NCBI GenBank assembly: GCA_016180645.1
Contig: JACPAV010000007.1
Span: 124,001 to 188,000, forward strand
Length of the DNA stretch: 64,000 nucleotides
Direction of reading: 5' to 3'
From: Nitrospirota bacterium
Lineage (GTDB): Bacteria > JACPQY01
In this document: piece after piece, positions 9,075 through 16,908 of the stretch
Position numbering within the stretch: position 1 is the stretch's first letter
Layout of the letters: each line of letters starts with the position of its first letter
The notes under the pieces: model-generated
Seen by the model: the letters and a program-made list of their open reading frames with translations, nothing else
The model's database searches: none
What the model was told of the DNA's origin: nothing
Position numbers and translations under genes: made by a program

Positions 9075-10580
9075 ATGACGGAACCGACGGTCATATGTCC
9101 AAAGTGCAAGCACGAGTTCAAACTCACGGAATCGCTGGCCGCGCCGCTGCTCGCGTCCCTCCGGCAAGACTACGAGAAACGACTGGCACAGAAAGATGAG
9201 GACTTTACCAAACGAGAGGGCGATCTGCGGCAGCGGGAAGAAGCGCTGGAGAAGGCCAAGCATGGGGTGGATGAACAGGTCTCCCAGAAACTGCGGCAGG
9301 AACGCGCCAAGATTGCCGCCGAGGAGGCCAAAAAGGCCAAGCTGGCGCTGGGTTCCGACTTGGAACAGAAGACGAAGGAGGTAGAGGACCTTCAGGGAGT
9401 TCTCAGGAGCAAGGACGAGAAGCTGGCCGAGGCTCAGAAGGCACAGGCTGACTTGATTCGTCTGAAGCGCGAGGTAGATGAAGCCAGGCGGGAAGCAGAA
9501 CTGAAGGTGCAGGAGGGGATTCAGGCGGGCCTTGCTGGCGAGCGCGAAAAGGCGCGGAAGGAGGCCGAGGGACGGTTGAATATCAAGATGGCGGAGAAGG
9601 ACGAAGCCGTCGCTTCTCTGCGGAAAGAAATCGAGGATGCCCAGTCAAAACTTTCCGAGGCGCAAATGGCCCAAGCTGAATTCGTCCGAAAACAGCGGGA
9701 GCTTGATGACGAGAAACGCAAGCTGGACCTGACGGTTGAGGAGCGATTGCGGGACGGCGCGGCGGGAATTCGCGAGCAGGGCCGCAAGGAAGCTGAAGAC
9801 CAACTCAAGCTCAAGGTTGCCGAGAAAGAGCAGACCATTACCTCCATGCAGAAACAGATCGAGGACCTCAAGCGTCGGGCCGAACAGGGATCGCAGCAAC
9901 TCCAGGGGGAAGTCCAAGAGATCGAACTTGAGCAACTTCTGCGTGCCAAATTCCCGCAGGACGATATCGAGCCTGTAGGCAAGGGCGAGCGGGGTGGCGA
10001 CATCATGCAGAGGGTTGTCGGCCCACTCGGCCAGCCGTGCGGTTCGATCCTATGGGAGTCGAAACGGACCAAGAACTGGAGCGATGGCTGGCTCGCGAAG
10101 CTCCGGGAGGACCAGAGATCCGCCAAGGCGGAAATTGCGGTGATTGTCAGCCAAGTTCTTCCGAAAGGTATCGATTCCTTCGATTTGATCGATGGCGTTT
10201 GGGTTGTCCATCCTCGCGCGGCGCTTCCGGTTGCCATGGCATTGCGCCAGACCTTGATCGAAGTCGGGCTGGCCCGCCAGGCTTCCGAGGGGCAGCAGAC
10301 GAAAATGGGAATGGTCTACGAGTACCTGACCGGCCCGCGATTCCGCCAGCGCGTTCAAGCCATCGTCGAGGCGTTTTCCAACATGAAAGAAGATTTGGAC
10401 AAGGAGAAAAAGGCCATCACGAAACAGTGGGCCAAACGCGAAGAGCAAATCGACCGCGTCATGCAGGGCACCGTCGGCCTGTACGGCGACCTCCAAGGCA
10501 TTGCGGGGAAAACCTTGCAGGAAATTGAAGGGCTTGATCTCCCAGTCCTTAATGCACTGACTCCAGATCCGGGAGAATAA
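9075..10580 (+). CDS. DUF2130 family coiled-coil protein
   Basis: A 501-residue protein. The N-terminus has a zinc-ribbon-like CPKCKHEF (about residues 7-14), followed by about 290 residues of charged heptad-rich coiled coil with internally similar blocks (QAQADLIRLKREVDEARR, MAQAEFVRKQRELDDEKR). A globular C-terminal domain contains GGDIMQRV, ILWESKRTKNW and IDGVWVVHP. The ILWESKRT strand resembles the D/E-x-K region of restriction-like nucleases, but this is not certain. DUF2130 genes recur in restriction-modification islands; the function is unknown. I preferred ATG 9075 (MTEPTVICPKC) over an upstream in-frame start at 9036. Confidence 0.82.
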   Translation: MTEPTVICPKCKHEFKLTESLAAPLLASLRQDYEKRLAQKDEDFTKREGDLRQREEALEKAKHGVDEQVSQKLRQERAKIAAEEAKKAKLALGSDLEQKTKEVEDLQGVLRSKDEKLAEAQKAQADLIRLKREVDEARREAELKVQEGIQAGLAGEREKARKEAEGRLNIKMAEKDEAVASLRKEIEDAQSKLSEAQMAQAEFVRKQRELDDEKRKLDLTVEERLRDGAAGIREQGRKEAEDQLKLKVAEKEQTITSMQKQIEDLKRRAEQGSQQLQGEVQEIELEQLLRAKFPQDDIEPVGKGERGGDIMQRVVGPLGQPCGSILWESKRTKNWSDGWLAKLREDQRSAKAEIAVIVSQVLPKGIDSFDLIDGVWVVHPRAALPVAMALRQTLIEVGLARQASEGQQTKMGMVYEYLTGPRFRQRVQAIVEAFSNMKEDLDKEKKAITKQWAKREEQIDRVMQGTVGLYGDLQGIAGKTLQEIEGLDLPVLNALTPDPGE

Positions 10581-10581
10581 T

Positions 10582-10770
10582 ATGATGGCCTTGCTTATTG
10601 ACATTCTCGCCTGGGGCACGGCCATCCTCACCGATTGGCAGCGAGATGCAATGCGTCGCCTGTTCCAGAAACAAGATCTCGATGCGCAAGATTCCGATGA
10701 CTTGTTTGCCATGCTGAAGTCTGCACGTGGGACACCCGATCCTCAGAACCGCCACTCCATGTTTCTTTAG
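10582..10770 (+). pseudogene. N-terminal stub of a defence-island AAA ATPase
   Basis: A 62-residue open frame (LAWGTAILTDWQRDAMRRLF, then DDLFAMLKSARGTPDPQNR) resembles the conserved N-terminus of long AAA ATPases found beside restriction-modification genes, which normally run for several hundred residues. Here the frame stops at 10770 with no P-loop, just before the adenine methylase cassette. It starts one base after the DUF2130 stop, so it was probably part of that operon before truncation. The family assignment is from memory of the motif and is moderate. Confidence 0.5.
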
Positions 10771-10896
10771 AGAGGTGGAAATCTGGTCACGATTCAAGAC
10801 CGGAAAATGTTGTTTCTCCGGAATTGTGATATACATTACACTGGTGGTGTCGTAGTGAACCACATTGCGGCTCGATCTTGCCAGCCAACTCCGCGA

Positions 10897-11823
10897 ATGC
10901 ACGGAAATGGTGGGCACATCTTAGATCAGGGGTTGTTGGAAGCGGGGTCACTCTCTCCCCACATTGCGCCGTCGCGCCCGTTTCTTCGTTGGGCCGGATC
11001 GAAGCGGTGGCTCTTGAGGCAGATTGTTCATATCCTGCCACGCCAGTTCGGTAGATACCACGAGCCATTTCTCGGGTCCGGCGCGCTCTTCTTCTTTCTC
11101 GGACCCCAGCGAGCGTTGCTGACTGATAAGTGTAGCGAATTGATTGATGTCTACACGATGATCAGGCATGAGGTGTCCACCATCATTCGATACTTGAGAC
11201 CGATGAAGCCGAACCGCGACCTGTTCTACGCCATTCGCAACCAGCCGAGCCGGGGCAGGCTGAAGCGAGCAGCCGAGTTCCTGTATCTCAACAAAACCTG
11301 CTGGAATGGGCTGTACCGCGTCAACTCGGAGGGACGGTTCAACGTTCCGTACGGGATGCCCAGAACGGACTTCATCGCGGACTTCGAAAATCTCCGTGCA
11401 TGCTCCCAGGTCCTTGAGAGGCCCGGAGTGAAGCTCCGGTCCTGTGATTTCGAGGCCGCCTTGGTGAACGTGAAGGCCGGCGATCTGGTTTACCTTGATC
11501 CGCCATACGTTACGCGGCACAACAACAACGGCTTCGTCGATTACAACGAAACTCTCTTCTCCTGGGAGGATCAGAGACGCCTAGCCACGCGCGCGCGGCA
11601 GATCGCAAATGCTGGGGCCTATGTAATCGTGACCAACGCCAACCATCGAGAGGTTGTGGAGCTTTACCAAGGCTTCAAGAGCCGTACTCTGACACGGTCT
11701 TCGACTCTGGCCTCTGACTTCAAGTGCCGGGGTCGAGTGAAAGAAGCCCTCCTGTACTCTCCGAATTGCGGGGAGGGACGTAGATCACCGTGCCGAAGGG
11801 TTCTTGGAGGCAGCGATGACTAG
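10897..11823 (+). CDS. DNA adenine methylase (Dam/D12 class)
   Basis: N6-adenine methyltransferase of the D12 (Dam/DpnM) class. Seen: the N-terminal SAM-binding motif FLRWAGSKRWLL, the motif-I-like HEPFLGSGALFF, LNKTCWNGLYRVN and the catalytic DPPY (about residue 200). The chosen ATG at 10897 is uncertain: an in-frame ATG at 10807 and a GTG at 10855 are alternatives, and no Shine-Dalgarno sequence decides. The 3' end overlaps the ParB-like gene by 8 bases. With that gene and the PRTase-like gene it forms a tight three-gene cassette inserted between the ATPase stub and hsdS, so it is probably a separate module rather than part of the type I enzyme. Confidence 0.88.
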   Translation: MHGNGGHILDQGLLEAGSLSPHIAPSRPFLRWAGSKRWLLRQIVHILPRQFGRYHEPFLGSGALFFFLGPQRALLTDKCSELIDVYTMIRHEVSTIIRYLRPMKPNRDLFYAIRNQPSRGRLKRAAEFLYLNKTCWNGLYRVNSEGRFNVPYGMPRTDFIADFENLRACSQVLERPGVKLRSCDFEAALVNVKAGDLVYLDPPYVTRHNNNGFVDYNETLFSWEDQRRLATRARQIANAGAYVIVTNANHREVVELYQGFKSRTLTRSSTLASDFKCRGRVKEALLYSPNCGEGRRSPCRRVLGGSDD

Positions 11824-12787
11824 ACGGACCAAGGCCCTTGTTCCCGAGCCGGTCGGTGTCAAGACCCTCCGGACGAACCAGCTCCAGCCGAATCCGCACA
11901 ATCCTAGGATGCTCTTCGACAAAGCGCCGATGAAGACGCTCCAAGATTCAATTGGTCAGGTCGGAATCCTGGTGCCGCTCACTGTCTACCAGCGCAGGTC
12001 GGACCGGCAATTCATCATCTTGGACGGCCAGCGGCGGTGGATCTGCGCACAGAAGGTCGGGCTGCCGACGGTGCCTGTAAATCAGGTCGCCGAGCCAAAC
12101 CTGGTTCAAAACATAGTGACGATGTTTCAGATCCACAAGCTGCGCAAAGATTGGGAGCTCATGCCGACGGCGCTCAAACTTGAAGTCCTCATAACGAAGC
12201 TGCAGGAGAAATCAGATCGCAAGCTGGCGGAACTGACGGGTCTGGATATCGCCGTCGTAACCCGTTGTAAGAAGCTGCTTTCGTACTCAAAGGAGTTCCA
12301 GGATCTGATGCTCGACCCAGACCCGGAAAAGCGCGTCAAGGCAGATTTCTTCATCGAGCTGTTTCCAGTCCTCCACGACAGGGTGGTCAAGAAGATGTCA
12401 CAACGCTCCCAAGGCCCCCTCGTTCGCAAGATGCTCGCGAAGCATCAAAGCACCGAGGGGGGTATCAGGGCAGTCACAGATTTCCGCAAGGTCAAGCAGC
12501 ATTTGGCAAACGCACGGAAGGCAGGCAAGGTCTCGGTAATCGCTCGCAGGTTTAAAGAGTTCGCCGAGAAGGTGGAGCTGAGTCCTGACCACCTGGTGAT
12601 TCCGGCGGCTAACGTGTCAGCCCAGGCAAGATCACTTCACGGCAAGGTCGAAAAACTCCAGGAAGCACTTGCAGGCCTTGACGTCGAGGCATACGTCGGC
12701 GAGGAAGCACTATGGGGCGCAATCGAGTCGCTACTTCGCACGGTTCGCAAATGCCTAGCGGTTGCAGGACGAAGGACCAATGAATGA
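11816..12787 (+). CDS. ParB/Srx-like N-terminal domain protein
   Basis: A 323-residue protein. Residues about 15-95 form a ParB/sulfiredoxin-like domain (LQPNPHNPRMLFDKAPMKTL, then IGILVPL and ILDGQRRWICAQKVG), with the D-G-x-R-R motif of the nucleotide-binding pocket. A helical HTH-like middle follows (KLAELTGLDIAVVTRCKKLL), then a long helical C-terminus. ParB-family folds act as CTP switches in segregation but also as nucleases or regulators in mobile elements. The ATG at 11816 has GGAGG six bases upstream and overlaps the methylase. The stop overlaps the next start (ATGA). No ParA is present, so plasmid-type segregation is unlikely. Confidence 0.8.
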   Translation: MTRRTKALVPEPVGVKTLRTNQLQPNPHNPRMLFDKAPMKTLQDSIGQVGILVPLTVYQRRSDRQFIILDGQRRWICAQKVGLPTVPVNQVAEPNLVQNIVTMFQIHKLRKDWELMPTALKLEVLITKLQEKSDRKLAELTGLDIAVVTRCKKLLSYSKEFQDLMLDPDPEKRVKADFFIELFPVLHDRVVKKMSQRSQGPLVRKMLAKHQSTEGGIRAVTDFRKVKQHLANARKAGKVSVIARRFKEFAEKVELSPDHLVIPAANVSAQARSLHGKVEKLQEALAGLDVEAYVGEEALWGAIESLLRTVRKCLAVAGRRTNE

Positions 12788-13611
12788 GAACACCCAAAGA
12801 TCGCGGGAAACCAGTCGACGCTGGCCGTATGAGATCTTGGCTGGACCGGTTCGACGGCTATCGAATTGCGGTGACAGATCAGCGAATCAGCGCTTGGCTC
12901 CAGCGCTTTAGACGAGATGATACTGATCTCGGAGCAAGGCTCCTCGACGCGGTCATGTTCCTCAGGTCCGAGGACATGGAGGAGGCACTGCGCAAGCTGG
13001 TGGACCATCTACCGGGTTGGGATAAAAGTCACGCGCGCCGGGAGGGGAAGTGGCGTTTCCTAGCCTTCTCAATCAGCGCTGGCGAGAGTGGAGATACGAT
13101 GCTCCACAAGTCACGAACCGCCCTCGGACTGACTGGCGGTCGATACGATCAACTATTCATCCACAAGGCCGATCTGCTCAAAGAGGAGCTTGGCTGCGAC
13201 GACAGCGTAGTTTTCTTTGATGACTTTGCCGGGACGGGTCGGCAAGCTTGTCGTGCGTGGCATGAAACCCTTGCGGAGTTACTTCCCGGAAGCCCAAGGG
13301 CGTATTTGGTCCTTGTTGCAGCTGGGGAGCGGGCCGTTGATCGCATTGCTCAGGAGACAGGATTGAAGGTCGTGACAAAACATGTACTCGGCGTTGGTGA
13401 TGACATTTTCTCAGGGGAATGCGAGCATTTCAGCCGAACGGAGAAAGAACGCCTGGTTGAGTATGGAAAGATAGCGGCTCGAAAGATGCCACGAGGCTAC
13501 GGGGACTGTGGCTTCGTGATCGTGTTGGCTCACAAGACTCCGAACAATTCGATCCCAATCCTTCATGCCAATCACGGTCACTGGAGAGGATTATTCCCGA
13601 GGCACGGATAA
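12784..13611 (+). CDS. Phosphoribosyltransferase-like conflict-system protein (PRTase-CE-like)
   Basis: A 275-residue protein. The central VVFFDDFAGTGRQ (about residues 141-153) resembles the PRPP-binding loop of phosphoribosyltransferases (hydrophobic strand, two acidic residues, then a G/T-rich turn). The C-terminus has the conserved-looking HKTPNNSIPILHANHGHW. I relate it to the PRTase-CE family described computationally in bacterial conflict systems, where it acts as a presumed effector or nucleotide-modifying enzyme. This assignment is from motif recognition. It overlaps the ParB-like gene by ATGA, so the two are co-translated with the upstream methylase. Confidence 0.6.
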   Translation: MRTPKDRGKPVDAGRMRSWLDRFDGYRIAVTDQRISAWLQRFRRDDTDLGARLLDAVMFLRSEDMEEALRKLVDHLPGWDKSHARREGKWRFLAFSISAGESGDTMLHKSRTALGLTGGRYDQLFIHKADLLKEELGCDDSVVFFDDFAGTGRQACRAWHETLAELLPGSPRAYLVLVAAGERAVDRIAQETGLKVVTKHVLGVGDDIFSGECEHFSRTEKERLVEYGKIAARKMPRGYGDCGFVIVLAHKTPNNSIPILHANHGHWRGLFPRHG

Positions 13612-13697
13612 CCGACAACTCGCCACCGGCAGCGCTTCAAGTGCTCAATCCTCATCCGCTGGGAGTCAGACATATTGCTTGCCGATCTGATGATGCC

Positions 13698-14987
13698 ATG
13701 AACTGGCGAGCGTATCCTGAAACCAAGCCGTCCGGCTTGGAGTGGCTGGGGGAGATTCCATCAGGCTGGCGGACCATGCGGCTCAAGTACTGCGCTTCCC
13801 TCGTCAACGAGAAAACAGATGGATTCGCCTCGGAATTGCCATACACCGGGCTTGAACACATCGAGTCCTGGACCGGAAAACGGGTTCAGACGGGTGAAAA
13901 ACCGGAAGCTGAAGGGCAGGCAAGCAAGTTCTGCGGGGGAGACCTCCTCTTTGGGAAATTACGACCGTATCTGGCCAAGGTTTTCCGTTCCGACGAAAGC
14001 GGCATCTGCACCGGAGAGCTGTTGGTCTTGCGGACGAAGAACGTCAGCCGTGACTACCTTTTCTACTATGTACTGGCACGGGATTTCATTTCAATCGTTG
14101 ACTCCTCCACCTATGGGGCGAAGATGCCCAGGGCAAGCTGGGAATTCATCGGAAATCTTCCAGCACTTGTTCCTTCTGACAATGAGCAACGCGCGATCGC
14201 GGCGTTTTTGGATCGGGAGACGGGGCGGATTGATGGGCTGATTGAGAAGAAAGAGCGGCAGATCGAACTCCTACAGGAAAAACGCGCGGCTGTAATCACC
14301 CATGCCGTGACGAAGGGCCTCGATCCGAAGGCCCCCATGAAAGATTCCGGCATCGAGTGGCTGGGAGAGATTCCGGCGCATTGGACTATTCGTCAACTTA
14401 AGTACGTGGCCACGTTTCAGAGAGGACATGATCTTCCAGATTCAGTGCGAGCGGAGGGGGCAGTCCCCGTCGTTACGTCTGGGGGCATTTCCGGGAGTCA
14501 TGATGAATACCGCGCAAAGGGACCCGGAATCGTAACGGGTCGGTACGGGACGATTGGCACGATTTACTATGTCGAGGATGACTTTTGGCCGCACAATACG
14601 ACGCTATATTGTAGCAATTCGCGAGGCAACAATATGAGGTTTCTCTGGTACCTGCTTCAGAATATCTCCGGCTTTTTTCTTCTCAACGCAGGAAAATCAG
14701 CGGTTCCGGGCGTAGACCGCAACGACCTGCATCCCATACCCGTAGCAATTCCTGTGGATGTTGACGAACAGAAGGAGATTGCAGGATTTCTCGACAGGGA
14801 GACGGTCAAGGGTGACGCCCTTTGTAAACGGATCGATGAATCCATTGCTGTTCTCCGCGAATACCGGACGGCGCTCATCTCGGCCGCCGTGACCGGCAAG
14901 ATCGATGTGCGGCCAGCGGACGGGGCACTCAGGAATCTGAACCAAGCCGATGAAGATGGACAAGACGTAACCGTGGTGGGAGAATAA
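13698..14987 (+). CDS. hsdS: Type I restriction specificity subunit S (system 1)
   Basis: DNA-recognition subunit, 429 residues with two target-recognition domains. Each begins with the same motif, SGLEWLGEIPSGW (about residue 12) and SGIEWLGEIPAHW (about residue 216). Each half ends in the conserved coiled-coil region: NEQRAIAAFLDRETGRIDGL in the first half and EQKEIAGFLDRETVKGDAL in the second. These halves set the bipartite target and bind two HsdM subunits. ATG 13698 begins MNWRAYPETKPSGLEW, as expected. It lies downstream of the Dam/ParB/PRTase cassette and 6 kb from its hsdM. The recognition sequence cannot be read from the protein. Confidence 0.92.
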   Translation: MNWRAYPETKPSGLEWLGEIPSGWRTMRLKYCASLVNEKTDGFASELPYTGLEHIESWTGKRVQTGEKPEAEGQASKFCGGDLLFGKLRPYLAKVFRSDESGICTGELLVLRTKNVSRDYLFYYVLARDFISIVDSSTYGAKMPRASWEFIGNLPALVPSDNEQRAIAAFLDRETGRIDGLIEKKERQIELLQEKRAAVITHAVTKGLDPKAPMKDSGIEWLGEIPAHWTIRQLKYVATFQRGHDLPDSVRAEGAVPVVTSGGISGSHDEYRAKGPGIVTGRYGTIGTIYYVEDDFWPHNTTLYCSNSRGNNMRFLWYLLQNISGFFLLNAGKSAVPGVDRNDLHPIPVAIPVDVDEQKEIAGFLDRETVKGDALCKRIDESIAVLREYRTALISAAVTGKIDVRPADGALRNLNQADEDGQDVTVVGE

Positions 14988-14992
14988 AGATC

Positions 14993-15400
14993 ATGGCGAT
15001 CAGAGTGATAGACGTAGAGAGAGCCAAGGCTCAAAAGCTTCTTGCCAAGGCTCATCTCCTGCGCCAATGGCAAGAACGTAGGCCACGGGCGGGCATTCGG
15101 ATGAGTTTGGATAAGACCTTCGTCCTCCCTAGAGGACATCAGAGAATTCAGTTCCGGCCTGACGTGGTGGTGCAGGACCAGAAGGGAGCCATACACGCCT
15201 TTTATGAGATTAAAACGGCGATACCCCATTCCACCGATCTCCGCCTGGCGGCCAGGCAGCTACAGTCTTATTCGCAAATGGCGCCGCACGCCATATGTGG
15301 AGTAGTGTTGCCCTCAGAGGCTCTTCAGGATTCGTCCATTCAGCAAGTGATCGCCGAAATCAGGGAGCGTTCCCCAGGATTCGAGATTTGGTCCATCTAG
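14993..15400 (+). CDS. Small PD-(D/E)XK nuclease-like protein
   Basis: A 135-residue protein with the core of a restriction-endonuclease fold: Asp57 in RPDVVV, then Glu72-x-Lys74 in FYEIKTA, followed by a helix with Gln89/Gln91 (RQLQSY). This spacing fits PD-(D/E)XK nucleases. It starts five bases after hsdS and is followed four bases later by a HEPN-like gene, so the three are probably cotranscribed. The family is not recognised more precisely; nuclease activity is inferred from the motif. Confidence 0.6.
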   Translation: MAIRVIDVERAKAQKLLAKAHLLRQWQERRPRAGIRMSLDKTFVLPRGHQRIQFRPDVVVQDQKGAIHAFYEIKTAIPHSTDLRLAARQLQSYSQMAPHAICGVVLPSEALQDSSIQQVIAEIRERSPGFEIWSI

Positions 15401-15404
15401 CTGA

Positions 15405-15992
15405 TTGAATCCACTCCTTCAGGAATTCACGTCCAACCTGACGAAGCAAGTCAGTCTGTACCAAAATATCCTGAATATGACGGGAGACAGGGCCAGTCCG
15501 GCCGTGAGGGCGTTCATTGCCGCGTCGCATTTGGTATTCATCTTTGGAATCTACGACGCATTCCTGCACCAATTGGTCTGGCGAAGGCGAGCGCGAAAGC
15601 CCATTGTGGCCGGAAAACTCAGCCAATCGCCGGAATTGTTTGCCAAGACTACGCTTTTCAATCCAAGGCGGATCCCCAAGGTGCTGAAGCCCTACTATCC
15701 TCCACCACCGCTCAAATGGAGCCACACCCTTGCCGACCTGATTTCACTTCGCGGTGTAGTGGCCCACGCCGGAGGAAACCCTGCACTCTTGTCGGATGAT
15801 GGCAGGAAGCTGTACAAGGAGACATTCGGGGGAACCATCCATGCAGGAGACGTTCTATTGACTCGCATACCTCATTCCGTGCAGGGGACAAGGAGAACTG
15901 TTGTTCCGCCACTCGGCACGACGCGTATTGACCTTGCCGAACGATGTCTCTTGGTTTTGGCGGAGTTTTACGACAATAAGCTCCTTCGCTGA
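15405..15992 (+). CDS. HEPN-like protein with an R-x4-H motif
   Basis: A mostly helical 195-residue protein starting at TTG 15405. Arg116-x4-His121 (RGVVAH) matches the RX4-6H signature of HEPN RNases and sits in a predicted helix after LADLIS. The N-terminal half (FIFGIYDAFLHQLV) is also helical, as in MAE_28990/RiboL-PSP-type HEPN proteins. HEPN proteins are typical effectors or toxins in defence islands. It lies between the PD-(D/E)XK gene and the zeta-toxin gene, all in the operon direction. The identity rests on one motif plus context. Confidence 0.5.
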   Translation: MNPLLQEFTSNLTKQVSLYQNILNMTGDRASPAVRAFIAASHLVFIFGIYDAFLHQLVWRRRARKPIVAGKLSQSPELFAKTTLFNPRRIPKVLKPYYPPPPLKWSHTLADLISLRGVVAHAGGNPALLSDDGRKLYKETFGGTIHAGDVLLTRIPHSVQGTRRTVVPPLGTTRIDLAERCLLVLAEFYDNKLLR

Positions 15993-16030
15993 TTGCTCTT
16001 GGACCAGATCGACGTGCGCGGGGCAGTCGG

Positions 16031-16621
16031 GTGAAGCGGAGGAGAAGGCCCGTCGTCGTTGTCCTCGCCGGGCCAAACGGCGCGGGAAAATCGACCGTCG
16101 GGCCGAGGTTGTTGAAAGAAACGCTCCGGGTGGTGGAGTTCATTAACACCGATACCATCGCCTTGGGACTTTCCGCTTTCCGGCCCGAAGGGGCGGCCAT
16201 CGAGGCAGGGAGGGTGATGTTACGCAGATTCGAGGAGCTTGCCCATAAACGGGAAAACTTTGCCGTCGAATCGACGCTCGCGGGGCGCACGCTCGCCCCT
16301 CGTCTGGCCGGGTTGAAGAAAAGGGGCTACAAGATTCACATCATTTTCATCCGGCTCGCGAGCGATGCACTCGCCATTGAAAGAGTCGCTGACCGTGTGA
16401 GGTCCGGGGGGCACAATATCCCCATAGACGTCATCCGACGACGGTACCGCCGAGGTCTCCGGAACTTCTTCCATTTCTACATGCCCCTTGCCGATGACTG
16501 GCGGCTATACGATAATTCTGGTCCAGTGGGTCCAAGGCTTGTGGCATTCGGAAGGAAGAAACTCAAGATCCACGTGATGGAGCCGGCTGTTTGGAGAATA
16601 GTGGAGGAAGGCGCGTCTTGA
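16031..16621 (+). CDS. Zeta-toxin family P-loop kinase
   Basis: A 196-residue P-loop kinase. Walker A GPNGAGKST is at residues 14-22, FINTDTIA follows (the zeta-type Asp that activates the substrate), then FAVESTLAGRT and RVADRVRSGGH (arginine-rich lid). The zeta-toxin superfamily phosphorylates UDP-GlcNAc or related small substrates, but many chromosomal members are uncharacterised kinases. GTG 16031 is the start. The next small gene begins within its stop (TTGA overlap), suggesting a coupled partner or antitoxin. Confidence 0.85.
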   Translation: MKRRRRPVVVVLAGPNGAGKSTVGPRLLKETLRVVEFINTDTIALGLSAFRPEGAAIEAGRVMLRRFEELAHKRENFAVESTLAGRTLAPRLAGLKKRGYKIHIIFIRLASDALAIERVADRVRSGGHNIPIDVIRRRYRRGLRNFFHFYMPLADDWRLYDNSGPVGPRLVAFGRKKLKIHVMEPAVWRIVEEGAS

Positions 16622-16890
16622 GCAGGAACAACGTTGATATTGACCGAATCTTTTCTGAGGGGAAGCTGATTGATAGGGCACTCCGGGATGGCGTGCGGGC
16701 CGCCATGATCCGGCACAAGCAATTGGGGCTGCCTGTCGTGGACTTTCAGGACGGGAAGATTGTGCTGGTCCCCCCGCAGAAGATCGACACCCTGCTTAGG
16801 GCGTCCAACGGCAGGAAGGTCAAACGCGCAACCCGCCACCGTCGCCGCAAGGCTCAGCCCGCGCCTCGCCGGTCGGCCAAACGGCGGTAA
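16618..16890 (+). CDS. Small basic partner protein of the zeta-like kinase
   Basis: About 90 residues from TTG 16618, which overlaps the kinase stop (TTGA). The N-terminal half (RIFSEGKLIDRALRDGVRAA, then HKQLGLPVVDFQDGKIVLVP) recurs, in my recollection, beside this branch of zeta-like kinases. The C-terminal 25 residues are very rich in Arg/Lys (KRATRHRRRKAQPAPRR). It is probably the antitoxin or partner of the kinase. An in-frame upstream ATG at 16591 would place its start inside the kinase gene and is less attractive. Confidence 0.6.
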   Translation: MSRNNVDIDRIFSEGKLIDRALRDGVRAAMIRHKQLGLPVVDFQDGKIVLVPPQKIDTLLRASNGRKVKRATRHRRRKAQPAPRRSAKRR

Positions 16891-16908
16891 TCCGCGAGGG
16901 GAGGCCCC

